From Bacillus sp. BGMRC 2118 (GTDB taxonomy: Bacteria > Bacillota > Bacilli > Bacillales > SA4): a stretch of DNA of 64,000 nucleotides. Of this stretch, positions 8,443 to 16,019 are shown in pieces. Made by a program: the position numbers and the translations under genes. Every line of letters starts with the position of its first letter. Position 1 is the first letter of the stretch. Location of the stretch: the NCBI GenBank assembly GCA_008364785.1, contig VTTJ01000004.1, forward strand, positions 62,001-126,000. Reading direction: 5' to 3'. The notes under the pieces were generated by a model. That model was not told the DNA's origin, did not search any database, and saw nothing but the letters and a program-made list of their open reading frames with translations.

Positions 8443-8844
8443 ATGGTTTCGTCAATAAATTTGGAATTGGTCTTCGGTTCAGACAAGCAATTGCATTTTC
8501 TACTTTTTTCAGCCATATCGTTGATCGCAGGGGTTTTTGTGTTGTTGATTTTTCCTCTTGCACAGGCGAGGCGAAATCTTTGGACTGTTTGGTTTACACT
8601 CATTTTTATTGGATTCATAGAGGAGTTTCGGCAGTTCCGTTTAGTGGATCGGAGTACGGAATTGTTGGATGGTGTGGCGAATATATTGGGAGCAAGCGCC
8701 GGGATTGTCATACCGTTGCTTATTGTTTCGTTCGTTAAACAGGAAGGGAAGTCTCAGACTTTACTATTATTGTATGTTACAGTTATTGCCGTTCTTTCAA
8801 TTGGACTGTGGAATTTTAATGAACGGCCGTTTATTCGGATATAA
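8443..8844 (+). CDS. VanZ-like membrane protein
   Basis: The 133-residue protein carries the VanZ pattern: SDKQLHFLLF near the N-terminus, GFIEEFRQF, and RSTELLDGVANILGASAGI, with four hydrophobic helices. VanZ-like proteins are small polytopic membrane proteins; VanZ itself gives low-level teicoplanin resistance, but most family members have no known role. The start at 8443 has AGGGTGATG-like purines upstream, and no better start is seen. The first membrane helix typical of longer VanZ proteins is missing, so this is a short form. It stands alone, followed directly by a dispersed repeat. Confidence 0.8.
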   Translation: MVSSINLELVFGSDKQLHFLLFSAISLIAGVFVLLIFPLAQARRNLWTVWFTLIFIGFIEEFRQFRLVDRSTELLDGVANILGASAGIVIPLLIVSFVKQEGKSQTLLLLYVTVIAVLSIGLWNFNERPFIRI

Positions 8845-8846
8845 AA

Positions 8847-9031
8847 AGGCTGTTTTCGTATAGATTGTTGCTTTTCGTAAGTATCCCAAAAGCCGGAATT
8901 TTACCTTAGTATCTAGATACTTCTATACATTGAGAAAGTTGCTCTTTTCTTATCCAACCTTACTTTGCTTCTAACACTGGTTGTACAGCCAAAAATAGTA
9001 TTAAATACAACAGAAGTTTTGAGAAGAGCCC
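8847..9031 (+). repeat. Dispersed intergenic repeat, copy 2
   Basis: The left end AGGCTGTTTTCGTATAGATT and the right end GAGAAGAGCCC form imperfect terminal inverted repeats. The body matches the copies at 1122 and 26067. It begins right at the stop codon of the VanZ-like gene. Confidence 0.75.
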
Positions 9032-9174
9032 ATAAAAAAGAAGATATCTCCTTACAGATACCTTCAATGAAACACAGTCATAAGAAACACAGTTAACTTT
9101 TATCTACTTATAGAAGCTTCTAGTTCCAAATTTCATCCATAGCTTTTCTTCACTTTTTACCTTGTTAATTAGTC

Positions 9175-9206
9175 ACCAAAAAAGGGTGCCCCCATTGGGA
9201 CTCCCT
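9175..9206 (-). terminator. Terminator behind a decayed exoprotein gene
   Basis: On the minus strand the stem GGGAGTCCC / GGGGGCACCC is followed by CTTTTTTGG. Confidence 0.7.
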
Positions 9207-9209
9207 CAT

Positions 9210-9367
9210 TTATTTCCACTCTCTTACACCATTTTTATCTAAGATATAGAAGTAAAATCTGTGGTCAGGTAAATAAGTGATTCTCCTGCTTCCGCAAGTG
9301 CAGACTGTGGAATCGCTGCAAGCAATAAACTAGATGATAAAACAAATGATGTCATAATTCGTTTCAT
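9210..9367 (-). pseudogene. Remnant of an exported CW-repeat protein
   Basis: An ATG at 9367 preceded by GGGTGGA opens a clear signal peptide (MKRIMTSFVLSSSLLLAAIP, QSALAEA). About 35 codons later a different frame reads FYFYILDKNGVREWK and stops at 9210. That resembles the last CW repeat and the terminus of the intact family members (WYYF..G..). The whole middle of the gene is gone and the join is out of frame. A terminator still follows it. Confidence 0.6.
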
Positions 9368-9451
9368 ACTAGTCCACCCATTTCTCTCTATATATAACAA
9401 TTTTTTTCACGCTAATATAATAGTAACCTACCTATCTTTCCCCTTCAACTA

Positions 9452-9799
9452 TTAGATGGAAATGAAATAATAAGCTAATCCAATGGTACTTGAGAGAAGA
9501 ATCAAGTACACACTCCTCTTTATACTTTCTTCCCATACATTCACGCCAACGGCAAATAAAGAAGTGATAACCATGACCACACCTATATGATGTAAAAGAG
9601 GAATATGGACAATCGAGCCCGAAAAGAAAATGACAAGTCCTACATATCGCAACACAACTTCAACGTAAAACCAAGGTTGTTTGAACGCTTCCTTTAGTTC
9701 ATTCTTTTCTTCCTCATTTAGCTTTTTGTACTCTCTACACACAAGGAATATCATGATTACCCATGACACTATAAGAACGACCACATCCATTAACTCCAC
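9452..9799 (-). CDS. Small integral membrane protein
   Basis: 115 residues with four hydrophobic segments (about 4-22, 45-62, 65-85, 95-113) separated by a charged stretch (CREYKKLNEEEKNELKEAFK). The start is GTG at 9799, seven bases after GGAGG. No family is recognised. It is transcribed divergently from the 88-residue membrane protein at 9970, and nothing in the context points to a function. Confidence 0.65.
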   Translation of the reverse strand: MELMDVVVLIVSWVIMIFLVCREYKKLNEEEKNELKEAFKQPWFYVEVVLRYVGLVIFFSGSIVHIPLLHHIGVVMVITSLFAVGVNVWEESIKRSVYLILLSSTIGLAYYFISI

Positions 9800-9969
9800 T
9801 CTTTTTCCTCCTCATCACTTGTTTGAACATCCTATCTTTCTCCATCTCCATTAAACTCATTTTGTAAGATACCATTTCCTGAATTTTACCGTTCTTATAC
9901 AAACATATGTAGAAATAGAAATGAAGTACGACAACTGCACAAGACTAGATCAATACGAAAGGAGTAAAG

Positions 9970-10236
9970 ATGAGCAGCATCCATCACTTCATCCTTGATA
10001 ACACCATTTATATTTTGATTTATCTCATCATTGGTGCCGTATTCGGAGTCAGTATGGCCCTGTATAAAACCGCAGAAGGCATTCAAAAGCAAAGCATGGA
10101 TGACCCTGATACCTTCTTAAACATTTTGATTCTTCCTTTTTTCATTATGTTGTTATATCCAGTATTTCTAGCCATTGTTTTAATCTTTTATGTAATGATT
10201 GAGATTGATCAATTTATTATAAGGCGCAAAAAATAA
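9970..10236 (+). CDS. Small membrane protein with two helices
   Basis: 88 residues with two membrane segments (about 13-35 and 52-78) and a basic C-terminus (IIRRKK). AAAGGAGT lies nine bases before the ATG. No family is recognised. It ends in a bidirectional terminator shared with the convergent gene at 10258. Confidence 0.7.
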   Translation: MSSIHHFILDNTIYILIYLIIGAVFGVSMALYKTAEGIQKQSMDDPDTFLNILILPFFIMLLYPVFLAIVLIFYVMIEIDQFIIRRKK

Positions 10237-10262
10237 GGGGCAAGCTCACTTGTCCCTTTATT
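10232..10262. terminator. Bidirectional terminator
   Basis: Stem AATAAGGGGCAAG / CTTGTCCCTTTATT between two convergent stop codons; it overlaps both gene ends. Confidence 0.8.
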
Positions 10263-10776
10263 CAAAATGTTTCTCTATAAATTCTTGTTCCTCATTCTCT
10301 GTTAATAAACGGGTAGCTTCTCCAACTGTTCCTCTTTGGATATTCCACATATCATTATGATCATGCTGAGCCCTTGAAAAATCTTCTCTTGCCCATCGCT
10401 CAAGGATATCGAAATAGGTATCAGTAAAATAAAACTCCTCTTTGTTTTCTTGCACAACCGCAAGCAGCCGCTCCACATTATCAGGTGTCAACTCAATTGC
10501 GCCCCACTTCTCTTCAGCATACACTTTTTGATGACTCATATAATGAATCGCAACCTGCACCTCATCCTCCGTCATGTCTAAGGGAAAGTCAGTATTAACA
10601 GAGTTAGGATTTACTAGTTTAGAAGCTGCTTCCTTTACTACAGTAGTGACCGAAGCCTTCTCTTTCTTATCTTCTTGACTCGTTTCCTGAGGAGCAATTT
10701 GGGTAAAATAGTACACTGCCATTCCAAGAGCGAGCAAAATAACAGGGACAACCCAGGTGTACTTCAATATTTTCAT
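10258..10776 (-). CDS. Membrane-anchored protein, DUF6241-like
   Basis: The 172-residue product has one N-terminal membrane segment (YTWVVPVILLALGMAVYYF) and an outside domain with NTDFPLDMTEDEVQVAIHYM and EKWGAIELTPDNVERLL. That pattern recalls small Bacillus proteins grouped as DUF6241; the assignment is from memory and tentative. GGAGG lies six bases before ATG at 10776. It ends at the shared terminator. The function is unknown. Confidence 0.7.
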   Translation of the reverse strand: MKILKYTWVVPVILLALGMAVYYFTQIAPQETSQEDKKEKASVTTVVKEAASKLVNPNSVNTDFPLDMTEDEVQVAIHYMSHQKVYAEEKWGAIELTPDNVERLLAVVQENKEEFYFTDTYFDILERWAREDFSRAQHDHNDMWNIQRGTVGEATRLLTENEEQEFIEKHFE

Positions 10777-10892
10777 GTAATCCCTCCGTCTAGACTTTCT
10801 ACTAAATAGACATTCTATGTTTTTTAGGAAATTCCTTTCTATAGTTTACAAGATTTGTAATTTAAAGGGTGGGGGTTCGGTGGCTGCTGACT

Positions 10893-11025
10893 AGGTTATT
10901 TGCCAAAATGGAAGAAATATTTGTCATTTTTCACAAACTATTTGCCAAAGCGGAAGAGATATTTGCTATTATCTCTACTGTATTTGCGAAAACTGGACAT
11001 TCATTTGCCAAATTCCATTTACTGG
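10893..11025 (+). repeat. Degenerate TTTGCCAAA-rich intergenic repeat
   Basis: ATTTGCCAAA or close variants recur about every 35-50 bases (ATTTGCCAAAATGG, ATTTGCCAAAGCGG, ATTTGCGAAAACTGG, ATTTGCCAAATTCC). The stretch is open in one frame but the 'protein' is only the repeat (LFAKMEEIFVIFHKLFAKAE), has a poor start and no relative, so I treat it as non-coding. Confidence 0.5.
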
Positions 11026-11196
11026 ATACTCTAAAAACCTACATCATTAAAAATATAGTAACCTCTGAAAAGCTAATTTTTCATGATACTGGTAAACATG
11101 GAATATTCTAATTCTATAAGAAATGATGCTCCCGGTAGTATAATCCTACTAGGTAATTTTTACTGTACCGAGTTCACATAAAAAGAGGGAGCACAC

Positions 11197-13035
11197 ATGC
11201 AGACTACCCGAGTTCGCATCACAGGTTTTTTAGTTGTACTATTTACTCTAGTAACCTCGCTTTTTCATGTAGGAAATGCACAGGCACAAGAGGCATCATT
11301 AGTTTATAAGAATGCTGAAGATGGAGCATATGTATCAAGTTATGCATCTTCATTGATTTCGGTTGTAGACGATGTCATCTATCAAGCAATTTCAGATGTA
11401 GATGATGTATCTATTCTTCGAGCAATCGACCAAGCAGGCCAGGAACTTTGGTCCTATGAATTCCCTGCAGATAAGTCAATCATTGCTGGTCATCCGATTG
11501 ATTATGTCCAAGTAGACAAAGATGGCAATGCGTATGTATTAGTGAGAACAGCCAAGCCAGATGAAAATGAAATTTATATGTTTTATGTAGCTTCAGTTAA
11601 TTCAAATGGAGAACTAAATTGGGAATACCCGTTAGATAAATATGTTTATCCTAGCACACTTGAAGTTGGTAGCGATGGGACTGTCTATTTTGGCACAAGC
11701 CTCCACCATTCTCAATTTAACCAAACAGGTGAGAACCTGTTTTATGCGTTAACGCCTTCAGGTGATGTGAAATGGACATTAAACTTAGAGGGTAATGGAA
11801 GTATGGCAGGTAAAGTGAAAGAAATGCCAGATGGAAATATCATTCTTACAAATTGGAGCTGGTCTTCTAATTATGAATGGTTATCTAAAGGATATACACT
11901 TTCTCCTACTGGGGAGATCGTAAGTGAGAAAACACTAAATTCTCTTGATTATGTTGATCCAGAGGGTTCTGGAAATTACCTTTCGTTTTTAGAAAATCGT
12001 TCTGTTTTACGTTTATCTGATAAAAATGATAATGAACTATGGAGACTAAACGAAAGCAGACCAATTGGTATGGTAGGCTTTGGTCCTGATAATACGTTTT
12101 ATGCATCTGCTAGTTATCAAGAGGACGGTAAGTATTTAAGTTCATTCTTCCCAATAAAAGATGGAAAAGTAGCATGGGAAATTAAAGGTGACAAGCATTT
12201 ATATGGAATGCTTAGAGACGGTAATGAGGCATACGTCGTGTTCCGTGAAAGAATTGCTGACACGAATGACTATCAGTCACTTATCCAAAGAATTAACCTT
12301 GAAAACGGACAAGTGTTGGCAGAAACAAGAATGCCAAATGATATGGAAGGTATGACAATAAACTCGGACGGTTCATTGTTACTATCTAATGATAAAGCAA
12401 TTTATAAATTCAATGGTACAACTCCTCCTCAAGATGGTGGGGACCCAGGTACTGGTACAACTCCTCCTCAAGACGGTGGGGACCAAGGTACTGGAACGAC
12501 TCCTCCTCAAGACGGCGAGGACCAAGGTACTGGAACGACTCCTCCTCACATCCAAACTGGTTGGGTACATGATGGAACGAACTGGTCTTATTTTAATAAC
12601 CAAGGTGTAAAGAAAACAGGATGGCTTCTAGATAGTGGCAAGTGGTACTACTTTGATCAATCAGGTACAATGCAAACTGGCTGGGAGCTAGTTAGTGGAA
12701 AGTGGTATTATTTTAATACTCAATCAGGAGCAATGAAAACTGGTTGGTTATTAGATGGCGGCAAGTATTATTACTTGGAAGCATCAGGCGCAATGAAGAC
12801 TGGTTGGGTTAAAGATGGAGGAACATGGTATTACCTAGAAACATCAGGAGTGATGAAGACTGGGTGGCTTACTGAAGGAAACAAATGGTTCTATCTAAAC
12901 ACAGACGGCAGTATGCAAACTGGTTGGAAGCAGGTCGGAAGCAAATGGTATTTCTTCTATTCAAGTGGAGAAATGGCAGCTGGTACAATTATCGGTAGCT
13001 ATAAATTTGCTATGAATGGTGAATGGATTCAATAA
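11197..13035 (+). CDS. Exported PQQ-like propeller protein with CW repeats
   Basis: The 612-residue protein has a signal peptide (about 1-30, ending GNAQA). A ~370-residue beta-propeller region follows with repeated Trp-x-aspartate-G strands (QELWSYEFPADKS, GELNWEYPLDK, GDVKWTLNLEG, NELWRLNESR), typical of PQQ-like WD propellers. A linker of three TTPPQDGGDQGTG units (about 408-451) leads to seven CW repeats and the family terminus (SYKFAMNGEWIQ). The DNA of the linker is a 39-bp tandem repeat. GAGGGAG lies shortly before ATG. The repeats likely anchor the propeller in the wall. It is a single gene with its own terminator. Confidence 0.88.
   Translation: MQTTRVRITGFLVVLFTLVTSLFHVGNAQAQEASLVYKNAEDGAYVSSYASSLISVVDDVIYQAISDVDDVSILRAIDQAGQELWSYEFPADKSIIAGHPIDYVQVDKDGNAYVLVRTAKPDENEIYMFYVASVNSNGELNWEYPLDKYVYPSTLEVGSDGTVYFGTSLHHSQFNQTGENLFYALTPSGDVKWTLNLEGNGSMAGKVKEMPDGNIILTNWSWSSNYEWLSKGYTLSPTGEIVSEKTLNSLDYVDPEGSGNYLSFLENRSVLRLSDKNDNELWRLNESRPIGMVGFGPDNTFYASASYQEDGKYLSSFFPIKDGKVAWEIKGDKHLYGMLRDGNEAYVVFRERIADTNDYQSLIQRINLENGQVLAETRMPNDMEGMTINSDGSLLLSNDKAIYKFNGTTPPQDGGDPGTGTTPPQDGGDQGTGTTPPQDGEDQGTGTTPPHIQTGWVHDGTNWSYFNNQGVKKTGWLLDSGKWYYFDQSGTMQTGWELVSGKWYYFNTQSGAMKTGWLLDGGKYYYLEASGAMKTGWVKDGGTWYYLETSGVMKTGWLTEGNKWFYLNTDGSMQTGWKQVGSKWYFFYSSGEMAAGTIIGSYKFAMNGEWIQ
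12418..12549 (+). repeat. 39-bp in-frame tandem repeat (Pro/Gly linker)
   Basis: Three units of 39 bp plus 15 bp of a fourth, encoding TTPPQDGG(D/E)(P/Q)GTG. It lies between the propeller and the CW repeats, so length variation would only change the linker. Confidence 0.9.
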
Positions 13036-13046
13036 ATATGCTTTAG

Positions 13047-13077
13047 AAGGCTTTCGAGAATTCTCGAAAGCCTTTTT
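13047..13077 (+). terminator. Terminator of the propeller gene
   Basis: A perfect palindrome of 28 bases (arms AAGGCTTTCGAGAA) followed by TTT. Confidence 0.85.
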
Positions 13078-13278
13078 GCTTATGAACTGGTATTGACTAG
13101 AATGATAAGTAGAAGTTGGTAGGATAGTAACTAACTTTCACAGGCAATTTACACCATTATGCTCAAGGTATTTGCTAAACGAGTATGCTTATTAGTCAAA
13201 ATCCACATGAAAAAATTTATACTCCCTTGCCTACCTAACTCCACCCTACCAGCAGGCACCCAAATATTCTGTATTCAA

Positions 13279-13312
13279 AATAAAAGCCGACCTCTCCAGG
13301 CCAGCTTTTATT
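13279..13312 (-). terminator. Terminator of the 50-residue riboswitch gene
   Basis: Stem AATAAAAGC..GGCC / GACC..GCTTTTATT just past the stop of the minus-strand small gene. Confidence 0.7.
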
Positions 13313-13318
13313 GAAAAT

Positions 13319-13471
13319 TTAAAGCATACTGCTTATGCGTTTACAGTGTTGTAAATGATAATTTAATTTCTTTTCAAGTTTTGTTTTAACTTGTTCATTT
13401 AGACATTCAGAAACTAGTAATTCATACTCAAGATAATTCATCTTATGCCAATAATAAAGGATCTTTTTCAT
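13319..13471 (-). CDS. 50-residue protein under a c-di-GMP riboswitch
   Basis: The frame MKKILYYWHKMNYLEYELLV.. runs 50 codons to a stop at 13319. AAGGAG lies nine bases before the ATG and the riboswitch ends 16 bases further upstream, so start and leader agree. The protein is mostly predicted helix (YEL, CLNEQVKTKLEKKLNYHLQH), amphipathic and basic, with two Cys and no signal peptide. It is not related to the two 42-residue riboswitch proteins. A terminator follows. The pattern of short acidic/basic helices recalls small Spo0E-like or regulatory peptides, but no motif supports that. Function unknown. Confidence 0.75.
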   Translation of the reverse strand: MKKILYYWHKMNYLEYELLVSECLNEQVKTKLEKKLNYHLQHCKRISSML

Positions 13472-13487
13472 CAAAGTATTCTCCTTT

Positions 13488-13569
13488 TCCATAGCTGGCT
13501 AACATGGTCTAAAAGACTGTAGTCCCTGCAGCTTTGCGACACCATTTTTCAATGGCTTTGCCATTTCGT
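13488..13569 (-). promoter_or_regulatory. GEMM-I cyclic di-GMP riboswitch, copy 3
   Basis: On the minus strand: GGCAAAGCCATTGAAAAATG (GAAA-capped stem), GTGTCGCAAAGC, AGGGACTACAG, and TTAGCCAGCTATGG. All core GEMM-I elements are present in order and it lies directly ahead of a 50-codon gene. Confidence 0.82.
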
Positions 13570-13596
13570 TATAGTAGAAGATACTTTTATGTTAAA
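13568..13596 (-). promoter_or_regulatory. Sigma-A promoter of riboswitch copy 3
   Basis: TTTAAC and TATAAC separated by 17 bases. The -10 ends only a few bases before the riboswitch, which is the expected distance. Confidence 0.6.
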
Positions 13597-13793
13597 AGTT
13601 TACTTCACCTTGTTCAAGGGGCAATATACCTAGTACAAAGGGATGAATTTTTATAGGTATCATCTTGAGTGTTTCCAGTTCGATGCTATCGAAAAAAAAA
13701 TACTTATCTCAATCTAGATATAAGCAAACATCCTACCAAATAGTTTTGCACTAAAAAAAGAAGCTTTCTAAGCTCCCTTTCGTTAACCAAACA

Positions 13794-13982
13794 TTATTTG
13801 CTTACATAATTCTCTAATTCCTTTTCAATCTCATCATTGCTAACTCTTTCCGGCTTTTCTTCTTTAATAGAAAAGTGCTTCATCATTAATCGCTGTTGAT
13901 GCTTAATAACAGATAAGCTATATAACACATAAAACGTAATCGCAACATTAAGTAAACTAAAAATAATAGCAAGTAAAAGCAT
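13794..13982 (-). CDS. Small single-span membrane protein
   Basis: 62 residues from the ATG at 13982, which has AAAGGGGG seven bases upstream; an in-frame start nine codons earlier is less likely. One membrane segment (LLLAIIFSLLNVAITFYVLYSL), then a charged tail (KHFSIKEEKPERVSNDEIEKEL). No family is recognised. Possibly co-transcribed with the SHOCT protein upstream, although the hairpin element at 14010 lies between them. Confidence 0.65.
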   Translation of the reverse strand: MLLLAIIFSLLNVAITFYVLYSLSVIKHQQRLMMKHFSIKEEKPERVSNDEIEKELENYVSK

Positions 13983-14009
13983 CCTCAATCCCCCTTTCTT
14001 CTTTAGCAC

Positions 14010-14048
14010 TTTAAAGGGATGGGGGACTGGCCCCCGCTCCTGTAAAGC
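14010..14048 (-). repeat. GGGGGACAGGCCCCC-type palindromic element
   Basis: CTTTAAAGGGATGGGGGACT followed by GGCCCCC and TGTAAAG. It matches the element at 22755-22800 and belongs to a family with core GGGACAGG seen several times in this window. Confidence 0.6.
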
Positions 14049-14063
14049 GATAAAGTAATGATA

Positions 14064-14402
14064 TTACCATCTATTCAATAGCTCTTCTTTCTTATTATGA
14101 TACTCTTCTTCACTGATGATTTGGTCTTCTTTTAATCGATGCAGCTTACGAAGTTCGGTTTCAATGTCTTCTGCTGTTTTCATATAGTCATGGCTCAATT
14201 CAACGTCTACTTCATAGGAGGACACCCCTTTTGTTGAAAAAGCATTTATGGCATGGAAACCTGTTATTGCTACAGCGATTAATGTCCATATGATTCCAAA
14301 GCCTCCTAGTGTAGAGACTTGCGTAATTCCAATAAATATGAATATAACACCGACTATCACTCCAAGAAGCGATGCACCTTTACTCGGTTTAACACGATAC
14401 AT
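14064..14402 (-). CDS. SHOCT-domain membrane protein
   Basis: 112 residues with two membrane segments (about 10-28 and 32-52) and a C-terminal SHOCT motif (LRKLHRLKEDQIISEEEYHN), a short helical module that is often at the end of membrane proteins and may mediate oligomerisation. GAGGGGGATGGACA precedes the ATG. Function unknown. Confidence 0.75.
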   Translation of the reverse strand: MYRVKPSKGASLLGVIVGVIFIFIGITQVSTLGGFGIIWTLIAVAITGFHAINAFSTKGVSSYEVDVELSHDYMKTAEDIETELRKLHRLKEDQIISEEEYHNKKEELLNRW

Positions 14403-14477
14403 TGTCCATCCCCCTCAATCCATTCCATTCGTTGTTATCTTATACGTTCAATCACGATAAAAGTTTCAACTTATCAA

Positions 14478-14645
14478 CTATCTTCTCTTCTTGTCTTCTG
14501 TTACCTTCAGGATATGGGCAGCTTTCCCGCATTCCATTCGAATGGTTTTTCTAGCGTCAACAGGGGATCTTGCTGTGACAGACTTGAGCTGCTTGTCACC
14601 GTTGATTTCCACCTCGACTAGAAAGCACTTGGAGCCGCATTTCAT
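14478..14645 (-). CDS. Small hypothetical protein
   Basis: Starting at the ATG at 14645 (AAGGAAAGG upstream), the 55-residue product is MKCGSKCFLVEVEINGDKQL followed by VTARSPVDARKTIRMECG. It is a compact mixed alpha/beta sequence resembling small Bacillus proteins that handle amino-acid substitutions of the 'SVTARSPVDARK' type, but I cannot name a family. A longer version with 28 more residues is possible. Confidence 0.55.
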   Translation of the reverse strand: MKCGSKCFLVEVEINGDKQLKSVTARSPVDARKTIRMECGKAAHILKVTEDKKRR

Positions 14646-14769
14646 TATAAACTCATCCTTTCCTTCATCATTGTGACTATTAGTAAATGTAGCATCAGAC
14701 ATCAGAACTGGAAGGAAATTAATGTTCAAGCTGATATCAGTATGTGATATGTTTAGATAGGTGATTTTA

Positions 14770-15855
14770 ATGATAATTAAAGAATTGTTTACAAACTTAG
14801 CGATATTAACATCCTTAATTTTTCTCTATACACAAATTACGAACACTTCATTGCTTCAACAAACGTCACTCCTCACTAAAAAGGTACTGTTAGGCATTTC
14901 TGGTGGTTTATTAAGCAACATTTTGATGCTGTATAGCATTCACTTTGGAAGTACATTTGTTGATTTACGACATATTCCTATCATTTTAGTAGCTCATTAT
15001 GGAGGGGTGCTTCCTGCTACCCTATCCATGGCCCTTGTCATCATTGGTCGTTTCCTTTTTGGTGTCAATACTTCTTCTTATTTAGCTGTCATTCTTGCAG
15101 TTTCCGTTACCTTCATCTCCATTTTGATTGCAAGGTGGAAGGTGACAAATAAGCTAAAAGTCTTTTACAGTTTAACGTTCGCCAATTTCATCTTCACAAT
15201 CCTTGTATCCTATTTAATTCAAGATTTCAACACCATTATGCTAATTATTCCGACGTACTGGGTGATTTCTTATATGGCAGGCTACTTATCGTTTTATGTT
15301 GTGCAATATCTACGAAACAGTCAAAGGCTGTTTGAGCGATATAAAACGGAGTCTGCTACTGACGGATTAACCGGTTTAAATAATGTTAGGAAATTTGATG
15401 AGCTTTTTAACAACCTATTAAAAGAGTTGGATTCAAAGAATGAAATGCTGTCTCTTTTATATATGGATATTGATCACTTTAAAAGAATTAATGATACGTA
15501 TGGTCATAAAGAAGGCGATGTTGTGCTAATTGAACTAGGAAAAATACTGAAGGACACTGTTCGATCGTTTGATATTGTAAGCCGAAACGGTGGAGAAGAG
15601 TTTACGGTCATCCTTCTTGACTGTCCAACCAAGCGTGCCATCCAAATTGGTGAACGCATTCGAAACTCTGTTCAAAATCACACCTTTATCCTCACAACAG
15701 GTGAACAAATTCATATTACCATTTCAATCGGTATTGCGTGCTATAATGAAACAACCGATACTCCATCTTCTTTAATCGAAGATGCAGATCAAGCCCTATA
15801 CCAAGCAAAGCGAGCAGGCCGAAATCGAGTTTGTGTCGCAGAACAGAAAGCGTAG
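14770..15855 (+). CDS. Membrane diguanylate cyclase (5TMR-LYT + GGDEF)
   Basis: The N-terminal half has five to six membrane helices with the features of the 5TMR-LYT sensor domain (GISGGLLSNILMLYSIHFG, DLRHIPIILVAHYGG, ARWKV). The C-terminal half is a GGDEF domain: MDIDHFKRINDTYGHKEGD, active-site GGEEF, and ISIGIA. The inhibitory I-site RxxD (RSFD) sits exactly five residues before GGEEF, so product inhibition is expected. It should make cyclic di-GMP from GTP at the membrane. The start ATG at 14770 has AGGTGA five bases upstream; a GTG at 14761 is an alternative. Three c-di-GMP riboswitches lie within 10 kb. Confidence 0.9.
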   Translation: MIIKELFTNLAILTSLIFLYTQITNTSLLQQTSLLTKKVLLGISGGLLSNILMLYSIHFGSTFVDLRHIPIILVAHYGGVLPATLSMALVIIGRFLFGVNTSSYLAVILAVSVTFISILIARWKVTNKLKVFYSLTFANFIFTILVSYLIQDFNTIMLIIPTYWVISYMAGYLSFYVVQYLRNSQRLFERYKTESATDGLTGLNNVRKFDELFNNLLKELDSKNEMLSLLYMDIDHFKRINDTYGHKEGDVVLIELGKILKDTVRSFDIVSRNGGEEFTVILLDCPTKRAIQIGERIRNSVQNHTFILTTGEQIHITISIGIACYNETTDTPSSLIEDADQALYQAKRAGRNRVCVAEQKA

Positions 15856-15876
15856 CGAAGGTGCTACGTTTTTTTT
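15851..15876 (+). terminator. Terminator of the diguanylate cyclase
   Basis: Stem CGTAGC / GCTACG, overlapping the stop codon, then eight T. Confidence 0.85.
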
Positions 15877-15926
15877 GGTTGCTTTCATTTTGATTGTGCT
15901 CCCTACTTAATTACACAACTAGAGAC

Positions 15927-15979
15927 AAAAAAGGGCTGATTCAAAAAGGTTATCATTCAACAACCTTCTGAGTCAGCCT
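15927..15979 (-). terminator. Terminator of the zinc-ribbon operon
   Basis: A long stem, AGGCTGACTCAGAAGGTT with its near complement, then CTTTTTTG on the minus strand. Confidence 0.8.
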
Positions 15980-16019
15980 CTCTTGCTTATATATTGTATA
16001 TCTTAAAAGAATAGAAAAA

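Noticed and set aside
10869..11111. 80-codon open frame (plus strand)
   Set aside because: The protein is a translation of a TTTGCCAAA-type repeat, with no good ribosome site, so it is listed as a repeat.
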